DNA of 64,000 bases from Glandiceps talaboti (lineage: Eukaryota > Hemichordata > Enteropneusta > Spengelidae), in contig NC_135565.1 of the NCBI RefSeq assembly GCF_964340395.1, forward strand, positions 18,522,209 to 18,586,208, in the 5' to 3' direction. The position numbers and the translations under genes are program-made. Within the stretch, counting starts at the first letter, position 1. The number at the start of each line of letters is the position of its first letter. The notes beneath the pieces are model-generated. The model was not told where the DNA came from, ran no database searches, and saw only the letters and a program-made list of their open reading frames with translations. Shown in pieces: positions 1 to 12,099 of this stretch.

Positions 1-156
1 CTCTGCCTCCAACTCTCTCTGTCTCTATGTCCCTGTATGTAGCTGTATCTCTGTCTCGCTCTCTGTCTATATCTCACCGTCTGTCTTTCTGTCTCTTTCT
101 CCCTGTGCATGTCAGTCTCAGCCACTGCCCCCCCTGTCTATTTATGTGGTCGTTTC

Positions 157-203
<47 letters not shown>

Positions 204-234
204 GTCTGTCTGTCTGTCTGTCTGTCTGTATCCA
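1..234. repeat. CT-rich low-complexity tract with (ATCT)n and (CTGT)n
   Basis: The window opens in a pyrimidine-rich tract of imperfect CTGTCT units that passes into a clean (ATCT)n run at about 157-201 and a (CTGT)n run at about 202-230. The open frame through it is a translated microsatellite, not a gene. Confidence 0.9.
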
Positions 235-1296
235 AGAGTTGATTTATGAATTGAAAAAAATGAACATAAGGGAAATAAAAAACATCTCGTAATTAGTGGT
301 AGGGGTTGTGTAAACACTAGCAAATTATGTATACCATACATTTTGCTTAGTGTAAGGGGGTAGTCAAATTAGTAAATAGTTTGGTGCGACTTTTTCTGCA
401 TCAACAAAGAGTTGAATCTGAGTTCTGAGAAAGGGATTGGGGTAGCGGGGGATGAAACCTTGTAGGATTGGTGAGGTTAGAGACTCCTAATTTTCATTGA
501 TAGCAAATCACAAACCTATCGCCCGTACGTTGGGGTAGAATTTGCGTTACATATGTCGCTTGGTATGTCGACATTTCGTTCGGGAAGATCTAGATATAAT
601 TTGCATAAATTGTCAATTGGGAAAAATGTTCCATTTTGTCTCATTTCTAATGGTTTATGCTGTCTGGTCTATTGTCGGAATTACCATCAAAAGTTCCATA
701 TCTGATGCTATAGATTATAATGAATACGTAAAAAGATAAATATTGGTCTAAATGTAATGAAGACTTTCTTTAGTTGTACGGATGGTATGGATACATTGTT
801 TCTAACCATAAATAATCAATTCATGGTTACCCTGACAATTGTGGGAGGTTCATTTTATCAGTAGCTCCAGAGTAGGTATTACGATAACCACAGATAATCC
901 CACAGTCCTTTGCATCTGAGCATGCTCAGTCTGGAATGCAGCAAGTTCATAACTCAGTCTTCAATACTTCCGAAACGAGATATCCGAAGGAATACACAAA
1001 GATTTCTTTTTGAGTTAACATATAATTTTCTGATGACCGGGGTAATTAGGTGATTATCGAGAGTAATGCCGCCCCCTACATTTTACTTCGGGTATCACAT
1101 CTGTACATTTGTTCAACCTAATGGTGTGAGGTTTGACACATCACCGACTCTTTTGTGTTGTGTTCATTATTCGTTAGTTACTCTATTGCAAGTACTTCAG
1201 GTGATATAAAGGTCAGTCACTTCACCTGAATAGACAAACGCATTTACTGTGTTGCACTTCCTGGTCCGCAAGGACACTAGATTGGATTGTGGGTTG

Positions 1297-1358
1297 TTAT
1301 TCATAGCCGAGTGGTTAAACCACTTGCCTCTTACCACCGAGTTCGAGCCCTAGTATTG
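1297..1358 (+). repeat. Degenerate tRNA-like sequence, possible SINE head
   Basis: TAGCCGAGTGG at 1,304 fits a pol III A box and GTTCGAGCCC about 37 bases later resembles a B box. The flanking bases do not form a good acceptor stem and the T stem has mismatches, so a working tRNA gene is unlikely. It may be the head of an old tRNA-derived SINE or a tRNA relic. Confidence 0.25.
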
Positions 1359-1925
1359 GTTTGATTAAATGTGCGTCGCTGTAAGTAACAAGAATGTCGA
1401 TCAGTTTTACTCTACATATTTACTTTACTGACAATCTGATGATGTTTTATGGGTTATTTATAGTACGTTATCATATGTAACAAGGCCTCCTCGCTGGACA
1501 TCTTGCTTGGGAGACAGGTGATTTTATGCTTTTTACAGAATGTCTAGCCTTTAAGAGTACAAGATTATAACATATATCATATATTGGTGAATACAACTCA
1601 ATGTTTGCAAGTGAGGTAGCATGAATAGTTATCACTGTTGACATAATTCTACAATGAGTGTTCTGATAGGTCAAAAGAGTACTCATAATACCGTGGCTTA
1701 CATATGATGGAAATACTGCCCTCACACATTGACTTTGGTTAATATCATTAATATTCAAAGAGTGTCGCCCAGTGGGCATGATAGGGAAATCCCCTAACTT
1801 CCCCTAATTTATATTCAAAGTATTCATAGCAAGTACTGAAGACAAATAAGATACTGAATTTGTAATGTCGTAACCTACAGGCCTCTTTACGGAACCATCC
1901 GAAACTATATTTCGTTTCTTCAGCA

Positions 1926-1970
<45 letters not shown>
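1926..1970. repeat. (TAA)n microsatellite
   Basis: About 15 uninterrupted TAA/ATA units, read directly. Confidence 0.95.
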
Positions 1971-1972
<2 letters not shown>

Positions 1973-2370
1973 TCTTCTCAGCGCATTACACAACAGCCTC
2001 AATGCGCTTTACAATACTGAGAAAAAAAGAAAAGAAAAAAAAGCACAAACTTGATTTGCATAGAAATCAAAACCAAAACCAAAAACCTTGACGTTCACTA
2101 TTGATTACTATTAAAAGTACAATATGTCCTGAACGTTTGTAGACAAGAGTATGGCACAAACTAAAACTAAAACAGAAGTATGGGCTCTGGCTTGGAGGAA
2201 GGATTAATTTGTAGGTTGTATCCCCCCCCCCTCCCCCGGGTAAAACCGTCCTTCCTGGGTTATTGCACAATATCACTTACCCAGAAGTTGTTCGGTTTTT
2301 CACTGAAATGTTGACTCAAGTGCACCCTACATAATTCATTCTCTGCACCTCGTCCGCCCTCATCTATCAT

Positions 2371-3775
2371 AGCTTGTGTGTCAGTGACAGGTGAACAAAC
2401 TTTTTCCAAACTTTCCGTCACCAGTGACATTATTTTGAGTGATGGCGGTATGGGTAATCGAACTGTACTGGTGAATTATAACTCAATAAAGTGTATAAAA
2501 GGTGAACAAACTATTTAAATAGCAATGCACGTATTGTGTTTAAATTTACGTAAGTCACTAACCTCAAGTTAGATATGCCATAAGATATACAGGTAGTTTA
2601 TTACCAATAACGAATTATAACGGGTCAGTAAAAGTGCTGATGGGTGAACAAACTATTGCAAAATATGGTTTTCTGTGCAGTCTGTGTCATTAACATATCA
2701 ATTTTGAGATTTTTAAAACTATGCTGGTATCATACGTCTGTGGAGAACAAATGATTTACAACACATTTTACTTACAATAGTTTTGCCACACTTTTTATGT
2801 TACACTAACAGGGTACAATTTGAGAGCACACATTTTTAATTAGGCAAATGATACGATACATGATAATCCAGCCTTCGGTTTAATAAGATAGACGCTTGTT
2901 CTTCAATGTGGTAGATTACACTAGCGGGTGATAGCGGTTTGATTCTAATCACGCTGTGATCAACGTTTCGTAAACATTGGAAGTCCCAAAACACCACTTC
3001 AAGTTCATGTAACCCTAAATAAACTGGTTTTAAGAGACGCTAACCAACAGAGTATATAATTTAACCAACGGCCATTCAATAGCCTATCACTGTTGTATCA
3101 ACATTTTGCGACAATAATTTTAGTTTGTGTCTATATTAGAAAACGGAAGGCTCAATTACCAGGGTAAGACACTTCACTGGCTGTTTCGGGAAAAAAATAT
3201 ATTTTTGCTCATATCCTTACAGAATGAAGACTGAGAACGAGCGAGTGTTTTCTCTTTCTGTATATATATGTAGGTTCACTATTTATGATAGTATACCTTC
3301 TAATACACACCTAGTCAATTGGCGTTGTTCACATTCTACATGTACTAGTATTTTTATAAGGGGTGTTCCTTTTGTACTGTTAGCATTCATTTGGTGTTTT
3401 CTGTCTTCTTTGTGCGTGAAGTAAACATGCCAACATTCTGGGGGAATATTTTATGCTAAATTATTATAATTGCTTCGACATCCGTGTACATACATCCGTA
3501 TTAGATGTACATGTCTGTGACTATACGGATCCGTGGTGTAAATAACTTCAAGGATAAACTTCTTTGAGATGAATTGAAAAATTTGCATATTCCATTCACG
3601 TCGCTGTACAGTATTGTCATTATATAAAATGGGTGATTTGCAGACAAACTATTCAGTAACTGTGGGACACCGTAAGAATAATTACTGATACAGTTGTATC
3701 ACTGAGATCGTATCTGGTAGTACATATACATTTCGTGCCCAAGATGCAACAAGTTTTTCTGTGAACGTACACAAG
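2371..3775 (+). other. 5' flank of PTCHD-1, partly duplicated upstream of PTCHD-2
   Basis: From about 2,371 (GTGACAGGTGAACAAAC) this flank matches the flank of PTCHD-2 from about 11,318, with many indels, and the match strengthens towards the start codon. The PTCHD-1 copy is longer, with extra sequence between about 2.6 and 3.4 kb. No coding exon is visible; a 66-codon frame at 3,224-3,424 is not shared with the other copy. Confidence 0.6.
3621..3628 (+). promoter_or_regulatory. Possible TATA box of PTCHD-1
   Basis: TATATAAA lies about 150 bases before the chosen ATG inside the conserved 5' flank. The aligned position upstream of PTCHD-2 reads GTATACAAT, so the motif is not kept. No transcription start can be seen from sequence. 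Confidence 0.3.
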
Positions 3776-6475
3776 ATGGGGTTTGAGTGTCAATTCGATT
3801 TTCTCAAGAACAGACTGAGCGCACTTTTTCATCGATATGGCAAATTTGTTGGTAAATATCCAGTTCCCTTTATCATTTTCCCACTTATTCTTACCGTTGG
3901 ATTAACAGCTGGTTTGGTATTCTTCGAACAAAACACCAATCTGGAATACCTGTATACTCCGGAAGGTAGTCAAGCGTTGAAAGACAGAGACAGAATCGAA
4001 GAACTTTTTCCTTTGGACTACGATGATGAATTTAACGCCGTTAGACAGAACACATTAGGTCGGTATGGCCGTCTGATAGTGACTTCGAAGGATAGCGGTA
4101 ACGTATTAAGAGAAAGTACACTAAGTGAAATACTGACACTCCATCAACATGTTATGAATATTGACATCACAGATGATGGACAAACATACACATTTGACGA
4201 TTTATGTGGAAAATGGCACGACAAATGCAATATGAATGCTATTCTTGAACTGTATAACTATGATGCTAGCAACGTTAACAAGTTTAATGTGACATTTCCA
4301 TTACACCAGACTTCAACAAGGCAGATTTTCATAGGTACGAGTCTTGGTGGTGTGGAGTTCTATGACGACAAGAAGACAATGAAATCAGCGTCTGCCTTAC
4401 AACTTTTTTATTTACTCAAACCAACCACCGATAGCAAGGACCAACGAATCGATGAATGGGAACGCGCATTTATAGATGATGTCTCCAGTTATGATTCTAA
4501 AAATCTCAACATTTCATATTTCACATCATTGACCCAAGAACTTGAACTGGCTAGAAGTATAGATACTGTAATTCCATTGTTTGCTCTAACATTCATTGTA
4601 TTGATAACGTTTTCTATATTGTGTTGCATCATGGCTGACTGTGTACGAAGTAAACCATGGCTCGGGGTGTTTGGACTATTATCGGCCGGGTTGGCTGTCA
4701 TCTCATCTCTTGGTTTGTGTAGTTACTGTGGTCTACCATTCGTCGATGTTGTAGCCGCCATGCCGTTTTTAATTCTTGGTAAGTTACAAATTTGTTAGTC
4801 GTTTGTGAGTTTAAAAAATAAGTCATTTTATGCTATTACTGTAACTGTTACAGCAGACTTGAAACTATCTTGGTGTTTCACTTATGGCGAGTGATATTTT
4901 AACGTAAAATATAAAGATTTGAACTCCAGCTTAATAATAACAGAGGCGTCGTGCACCAACAGGATCCTGCAATTAAACACATTGAACAGTTATAAGCATT
5001 CTTTTACTTTCCTACTGATAAACAACGTGATGTCGTGTCTACTTCTGTGCTCGGAACCATTAATTGTTCATTTTGCATTTGAAGCTGTCTGAATCTATAG
5101 TAGGAAACGGGAGTTTTGTCCGGGGGTATTTTCTGATTCGGCTCTGAGAATGGATTAGAAAATTATTAGCAGAGTTATCTTAATGTAATATTTCTACATG
5201 AAGTTTGTGACGTGGCTTTGTCGCTATCGATGATTGCTGTCGAGCGCTACTCAAATGAAGTGATTTGACTTAGTCTGCATTCAAGATGTGCGGGTTATGG
5301 GTTATCTATAATACTAAGTGGGAGTTTTGTCCGGGGTGTATTTGCCAATTCGGCCGAAAGGATTAGAAAATATTAGCAGAATTATGTACACAAAACAATT
5401 GTATGTTAAATGTCGTCGCTGTTGACGATGGTATTTTCCGATTCGGCAGAATAGATTTGCATAATATTGGCAGTGTTATGTTCATGTGTTCATGTAACAG
5501 TTCTACATGAAATTTGTGGGAATTGTTGCTGTCCATGATCCCCAGCTGTACAGCTAACACTACTTATACCAAGTGATTTGAATTTCTCTATATTCGAGTT
5601 GTGGTTATGCCATATCTTTAATACTAAATTGGAGTTTTGTCCGGGTCCCGGGTCTATTTTCTGATTCGGCAGAATGGATTAGAAAAATATTAGCAAAGTT
5701 ATTTTCACAAAACAGTTTTGCATGACATTTGTGGGACTCATCTCTGTCGATGATGCCTATCGAGTACTACAGTAACTGTACTCATATGAAGCGATTTTTC
5801 TGTATTTATTTCAAGTTTGATTATGCCATAGCATAAAACGAGAGTCAAGTTTTGTCCTGGGTCCGGGGGGGGGGGATATTTTCTGATTCGGCAGAATGGA
5901 TTAGAAAAATATTAAACAGAGTTATGTTCACAAAACAGACATTTCTGGGATTCATCTCTGTCAATGATGCCTGTCGAGTGATACTCATTGGAAGCGATTT
6001 TACTTGTGTGTATTCAAGTTGTGGTTATGCCATATCTATAAGCGGTAGTTTTGTCGGGTCCCGGGGTTATTTTCGATTCGGTAGCACGGATTTGTAAAAC
6101 ATTAGCAGCAGTTGTCTTCACGTAATAGATCTAAATGAAATATGAAGCGATTTGACTTATTTGAGTTGTGGAGCCATATGCCAGTTTTTACCTAACAAAA
6201 TATGTATATCGTCTGTATGTACAAAAAATATGTAAACATTTCATATGTCAAATGGGTAAAATGCCAAAACAAGCCAGTTTCTGTTATCTGTTATAATTAC
6301 ACTTTGAGCAATATGTTTTGTAACAAAAAAAAAGCTTTTCAGTTGAAGATAAATCGAATGCATGTAATTCTCCCGGTTATTGAATTTTGAATTTGCTCGC
6401 ACCGCCTCGGCTTTCGTATGAAGTTCCACTTAGCTATGGGCCAAACAAACAAACAAACACACACACACACACACA

Positions 6476-6511
<36 letters not shown>

Positions 6512-9502
6512 AGGAGAAACATTGTACAGTGCAACTAGTACTCGAAAACTGTTGTTTCCTTCTTCATTGCACGTCACGCCGAGTCATGACTGGTCAACAA
6601 GTGCCATATCCTGGTACCTAGATCCGGGTATACTATCACGCAATTTCCCTTTGGTCACGGCCAAAGAAAAGTGAGTACGTAAAGAGACCAGGGTATGCCA
6701 ACTTGTCGAGATGGTGTCTTGATAGATTCATAAACTTAAAAACAGGAAAGAAACAATATCTGTCAGAAGATTTTGTTTGCTATCATTATGTCAAACCTAT
6801 AACGATCCAAACCACGTGATTTCAGAGATATTTCACTCAAGCGCATGATTTACGGCAGTGTGTAAAATATATTGTCCTGATCATTCTTCCACCCCTTTAA
6901 AGAAGAGCGCCTACAACGGACGATCTTTCACTCGATGTGTATGGCGGATTACAGAGGAAGTTCACTGAAGATCAGTAAATAGCGCCACCAATTCTCACTT
7001 CTCAATGAATTGCAATGCTCTCAATCAATACATTGTGACATCAGGAAATGTCTCGGAATCTATGCGACTTCGGTTCACCATGGGTCTAGCAACTAGACTA
7101 GTATATTGGCAGCTACTAGTAGGATGTCATTCTATGTTTACATTAATTTCGTCCTTAGGGTACATTTGATGCATGATATGTAGCCTTATCTTCCAATGCA
7201 CTTCAATATTACTTTACCATTTATGTTCTAACGGTACATTAAAATAAATAAATAAATAAATAAATACATACATAAATACATAAATACATACATACATACA
7301 TACATACATACATACATACATACATACATACAAGGGTATAACTTTAACATGGGAAAGTTTAGGTTAACATTCTACCCTTTTCAAAGCACTGCAACCCGTT
7401 TTCCTCAAAATGCAATAAATGAATTTCCTTTTTTATCTTCAGGTATCGGTGTAGACGATATGTTTATTATGATAGCAGCATGGCGAAGAACGTCCCATCG
7501 GCTTAGTGTCGAACAACGTATGGGAGAGGCGTACTCAGAAGCCGCCATGTCAATCACTATCACCAGCATTACAGATTTCTTAGCTTTCGGTGTTGGCGCT
7601 ATAACGTATTTTCCATCTGTCCGAATCTTCTGTATCTATACCGCCGTCGCGGTACTATTCGACTATGCCTACCAAATCACCTTCTTTGGTGCTTGTATGG
7701 CACTGATGGGGTACAGAGAAGCGGATAATAGACACTGTTTGACGCTCAAAAAGGTCTTGTCAAAAGACGAGAGCCCATCTGTCTCGTATAGAATTTTCTG
7801 TGCAGGAGGGTCGTCTGATAAGTCCCCACCAAGTGAACACAGCGACCATGCTATAGCGGACTTTTTCAAGAATCACTACGGACCGTTCATTACAAAAATC
7901 CCTATGAAGATTTTTACGATTCTGTTATTCGCTGGTTACCTAGGCATCGCTGTTTGGGGATGCTTACAACTCCAGGAGGGAATCCAGTTAGAAAATCTTG
8001 TCGGTGACGATTCGTATGCTGCTAATTTTTATAATTTAGAAGATAAATACTTTAAAGATAATGGACCTGTTGTTGCCATAGTTATTGATGAAAAGATTGA
8101 TTATTCAGATTCTTGGGTTCAAAAACAAATAGAAAATGTCATCGTGCAGTTGGAAGAAAGTGACCATTTCCATGACAACACTGACCTGACTCAGTCATGG
8201 CTGAGAACTTTTCTTAACTTCATGAAAGACAATGATTTGACGTACACGGATGAACAGTCTTTCATCTCCAACCTTAGAGACGCTTTCCTTCCCTTGGCTG
8301 ACCCTTACAGAATTGATATAAAATTCAACAACGATAATACAAGCATCGAATCTTCGCGGTTTTACGTCTTTTCTAAGGACACCGACACCACAAATAGAGA
8401 ACGACAAATGATGGTTGAGACCAGACGTATCCTTGAAAATTCTAACTTTACGATGTTTGCCTTCCACCCCGCGTTTATATTCTATGAACAATATCTGGCC
8501 ATCTTACCAACTACATTACAAAATATTGGTATCGCTGCAGCTGCTATGTTTGTCATGTCACTGATACTCATTCCCCATCCAGTCTGCTCGTTGTACATCA
8601 CATTTGCTATAGTAACAATTTCGACAGGTGTTGTCGGTTTTATGACATTATGGGATGTCCGATTAGACTCGGTTTCTATGATAAACATCATTATTTGTAT
8701 TGGATTCAGTGTAGATTACTCGGCACACATCACCTACGCTTTCGTCATCGCACCATATAAATCACGCAATCAACGAGCCATCGACGCCTTGTATTCACTC
8801 GGTTGGCCGATATTAGAGGGAGCTTTGTCAACGATCCTCGGCCTCGTTATATTATCTGCTTCTGGATCGTACACATTTCGGACATTTTTCAAAACCATGT
8901 TTCTCGTAATCTTCTTCGGCGCTGTTCATGGCCTGTTGTTTTTACCAGTAATTTTGACTATGCTAGGTCCCTGCAATGCAGTGATAGCGCCTAAAGCAAG
9001 TAACACCATCATCCCAGTTGTGGCTCGTCAAACTCACAATCGACCAATGAGTGCTATCTCCATCATATCAGTAACAAGTCTACACTCTGACAGATCGAGT
9101 TCAGTCATAGGCCTAGACAATCCTGGTATGGTGAATGGATATGTTGACAATCCATCCCTACATCCAATCACAACTGACGATAGAGGGAGAAAACAACCAA
9201 TCACAACTCCGAACATGAATACGTGGTTGAATGAAGTCTGTACCCAATATTGGAAAAATGGGCGTCGTGTTGAACAAACACCCAATCCAAATGTAAACGG
9301 AATACCTGGTGTACGAAATTCTAGACCAGAGTTGTTTAAGTCTGAATCCAGTTTACCGCTTCATAGGCCTGCATCAGCAGCAATAGATCTAGAACCACCT
9401 AACTCAGTGTCAAATGTTACTCAGCCTAGGCGCCAGTTCTGCTGGGGATCTAATGAAGACGTTGGCATAGAATCTAGCAGAAATGAATATAAGCGCAGTT
9501 GA
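3776..9502 (+). CDS. PTCHD-1: Patched-domain protein (PTCHD3/Ptr-like), two exons, intact
   Basis: Exons 3,776-4,778 and 7,443-9,502 join with GT/AG in phase 1 across a glycine codon, giving 1,020 aa. The ATG at 3,776 is the first in frame and aligns with the ATG of the other copies. Architecture is RND/Patched: TM1 about 30-50, a large extracellular loop to about 262, TM2 265-287, TM3 294-315, then TM4, which crosses the exon join and carries GIGVDD (335-340). TM5-TM7 end near 510, a second loop runs to about 690, and TM8-TM12 include GFSVD (755-759). The GxxxD-type motifs in TM4 and TM10 are those of RND permeases and Patched/Dispatched; TM2-TM6 form the sterol-sensing domain. The cytoplasmic tail of about 150 residues ends WGSNEDVGIESSRNEYKRS. 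Family role: movement of sterols or other lipids across or within membranes; the substrate here is unknown. The intron carries a tandem array absent from PTCHD-2. Confidence 0.9.
5109..6185. repeat. Intronic tandem array, about 5 units of 200-310 bp
   Basis: Units begin with a version of GGAGTTTTGTCCGGG at about 5,109, 5,320, 5,631, 5,840 and 6,045. Each continues with TATTTTCTGATTCGGCAGAA, TGGATTAGAAAAATATTAGC and a CAAGTTGTGGTTATGCCATA-like end. The second unit is longer and contains an extra partial unit. The intron of PTCHD-2 lacks the array: both introns share TTCATTTTGCATTTGAAGC just before it and resume similarity just after. Confidence 0.8.
6457..6511. repeat. (CA)n microsatellite in PTCHD-1 intron
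   Basis: Near-pure CA dinucleotides after a short AAAC run; one interruption (CATACA). Confidence 0.95.
7243..7332. repeat. (AAAT)n-(ACAT)n compound microsatellite
   Basis: AAAT units pass into ACAT units about 110 bases before exon 2 of PTCHD-1. The PTCHD-3 copy has only AAAT units at the matching place (29,279-29,341), so the ACAT part arose in copy 1 or was lost in copy 3. Confidence 0.9.
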
Positions 9503-10578
9503 ACATTGGACACCTCTTACAATAAAAGACATTGTATCACAATGCAAGTCGTCTCAGACAAACCTTTTAATAGTTCGGCAATGTTGGCACAAATAGCTTC
9601 AGGCAGATCTATGTGCATCACTTGATCATGTCAACTCTGATAGCATTCAAAATATGATTTATAACCATGACTTTTTATGCAGAATTACAAATTCTTGGCC
9701 TTTAAGATTTCTAAACATAGTTTGTGCAACTGACTAAAGTTGTTTAATTCAAAGTGGACCATAAATGTCACTCTACGAAATACCACCGTTTTGCCGTCCT
9801 AAGCTAGCGTTGTTACATGTTGGGACTTGGTGATATCATTGGATTTGATTATTTGACCTATCACAGTATTAAACGTTAACCTTTGGTATGTTCTCCCAAT
9901 TATATGTCCAATTTTTATTTTCATATTTGGTTTATAGTTTTATAGGAGATGGCATAGTTTATATTCCTTTTTTATATGTTAACCCTGTAAGTCATGGTAC
10001 AGTTAGAGGATTGAAAAGTAATCTCTATTTATTCAGTACTGTATTATAATAGTTTTTCGTCTTTTGATCTCAAACAGTTGGGGTTATTTAGCCCATAATG
10101 GGCACCGCCTAGAGGTGGCTAATACATTGGGTTCCGTCCCTGTGTCCACCAGTTATTCTTCTTCTTGTGTTTGTTGTATTTCCTTATTTTCAAACTAGGA
10201 TTCGACTAAATCGAACTAGTACTTGGCACATATATTTTTTATGACATATGGATTGAATCATATCACTATGAGACTCCCTTTTGGCGACATTTTTGCAATA
10301 ATGTGCATAATTAGCATTATGAGATCATTTTCTCAATTTTATCACTTTATCAAAGTCTACCTCTAAAACATTAAGTTCAATACTGTACGCATATTGTATG
10401 CATATTATGTATATTGTCTAAGAATGATTAGTTTTTAGCAAAATGTGTGAATTTTGTAGTATTACGTTTAAATCGCTATATCTATAAAAATTATTTTAAA
10501 AAATTTAAAAAAAATAGTTTTAAAAAATTCATCTATAGTTCGGGATCAAAATTCATGAAGAATATGGGGCTTTGATCC
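9503..10578. other. PTCHD-1 3' flank, homologous to the flanks of PTCHD-2 and PTCHD-3
   Basis: The first 600 bases match 17,482-18,100 and 31,100-31,690 with small indels and probably include 3' UTR. About 90 bases at roughly 10,088-10,175, holding the self-complementary pieces TAGCCCATAATGGGC and CGCCTAGAGGTGG, have no match in the other copies and look like an insertion. No other gene is visible before the P450 relic. Confidence 0.6.
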
Positions 10579-10738
10579 TTATTTATGTCTAGGGGCGATG
10601 CGCAGATGAATTCAATTAATCGACCTAAACAGCACATATTGTTAGTCTTTTCTGGTAGCTTAACATCATTGATAGTTCAAATCTGTGTAGGGTCATTGCT
10701 ATAGCAACCTTCATATCATTCATAGCAAACATTTTCCT
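10579..10738 (-). pseudogene. Relic of the last exon of a CYP4 P450
   Basis: The reverse strand reads FAMNDMKVAIAMTLHRFEL, against [19 protein letters not shown] in the two intact P450s. After a frame break and an in-frame stop comes IHLRIAPRHK and the same final stop codon position. The heme-ligand part at the start of the exon has decayed and no upstream exon is visible before the PTCHD-2 flank at 11.3 kb. It sits where the intact P450 last exons sit relative to PTCHD-2 and PTCHD-3, about 1.1 kb past the PTCHD stop in convergent orientation. It is therefore what remains of the P450 of the first tandem unit. Non-functional. Confidence 0.85.
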
Positions 10739-10962
10739 GTCTTAATTTACTTGTTTTGTGATCGAAACTCAAAGTGTATTAAAATGTAACAATAATGACG
10801 TTGCTTACAAAATATTGTTTGGTGTGGTTTTTAGTTTGATGGTCATTCATAAGTAAGCTGGGATTATACCATAATCCAGGTACTAACTGGCAGTCACTAC
10901 ATCCATGCCAGGATTTTAGTTATTACATGCACATTACCATCAGCTGAAAAGTGATAAGACAC

Positions 10963-11014
10963 ATACGCACGCACGTACACACACACACACACACACACAC
11001 GTACACACACAACC

Positions 11015-11077
<63 letters not shown>

Positions 11078-11235
11078 GAAAATAAATACATGCATACATA
11101 CACACACACACCAACCTACCTACATGCATGCATGCATGCATACATACATACATACATACATACATACATACATACATACATACATACATACATACATACA
11201 TACATACATGCATACATACATACATACATACATAC
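10963..11235. repeat. Compound microsatellite (CA)n-(CAGA)n-(CATA)n
   Basis: A short CA run (about 10,979-11,000) is followed by a CAGA run (about 11,013-11,077) and a long CATA run with CATG interruptions to about 11,235. It lies at the join between unit 1 and the PTCHD-2 flank. Open frames on both strands here are artefacts. Confidence 0.95.
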
Positions 11236-11317
11236 TGAATTACCTGAGTTACTTACATATTTACTTATAATACAAATGAGTGGCAAAACCTATTAATTTT
11301 TTTGTTTAAAAAACACT

Positions 11318-12099
11318 AGTGACAGGTGAACAAACTTATTTTAAACTTTCCTTCACCCATGCAATTATTTTGATTTATTGCGGTATTACGGGTAATCGAA
11401 CTGTACTGGTGAGTTATAAATGGTCAGTAAAAAGAGTGTAAAAGGTTAACAAACTATTGAAAACGATAAACACACTTCTGTGTAGTATATATAAAGTCCT
11501 CACTGACAAATTATGTAAATCACTACCCTCAAGTTGTATATATGCCATACGCGATATATAGGTGGTTTAAATCATTGCCCATAAAATGTTATGCTGGTTA
11601 TATTCTACGTGTGAGTTATAACTGGTCAATATATAGTGAGTGAAGATACTATTGCAACATATGTTTACTGTGCAATCCACGTCATGCACATAAGTGAATT
11701 ATTTTCAACCGTTTTTGTTTTTTTACACAATATTTGGACCTAGTCTACACCCATATACCTCTAGCAGAGAAACCACTGTTACATCAGCGTAACTCACCTC
11801 CGGTGGTATATCGAAGGGGAAATTTCGTGTGTTTACACAATGAAGTGTTTCAACATTCATATACATAAATCACTGAAATTCAAGGATAAACTTGTTGAGA
11901 TGAATTGATAAATTAGTGTATCCCACTCGCTTTGCGATACAATGTTGTCAACGTATACAATGATTGATTTCTAGACAAACTTTTTAGTAAGGGTGTAACA
12001 CTGTAAGAACAATTACTGAATATTGTTGCATTACGTATTTATTAGTACAAACATTTCGTATCCAAGATTCAACTAACTTTGACGTGCAACGTTCACAAG
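11318..12099 (+). other. 5' flank of PTCHD-2, diverged copy of the PTCHD-1 flank
   Basis: Matches 2,371-3,775 from GTGACAGGTGAACAAAC onward but is shorter, with several deletions relative to copy 1. The last 250 bases before the ATG align well. No TATA motif is kept at the place where copy 1 has TATATAAA. Confidence 0.6.

Larger units (their letters stand above)
235..2370. other. Intergenic, no gene seen
   Basis: I see no coding exon here. Short open frames lack domain signal or splice context. The stretch holds a weak tRNA-like element near 1.3 kb and a (TAA)n microsatellite near 1.95 kb. Homology to the region upstream of PTCHD-2 starts only at about 2,371, so the duplicated unit appears to begin there. 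Confidence 0.6.

Noticed and set aside
1297-1358. Functional tRNA gene
   Set aside because: A- and B-box-like words are present but the acceptor and T stems do not pair properly.
7349-7442. Coding start upstream of PTCHD-1 exon 2 (frame open from an ATG at 7,349)
   Set aside because: This is intron read through into exon 2. The acceptor at 7,442 and the phase-1 join to exon 1 give the conserved FLIL-GIGVDD sequence, so the extra residues are not coding.
10897-11296. Cys-Leu-Ser-Val and Tyr-Val-Cys-Met repeat proteins
   Set aside because: Both strands of four-base microsatellites; the same frames recur at 24.4 kb and 38.1 kb in introns.
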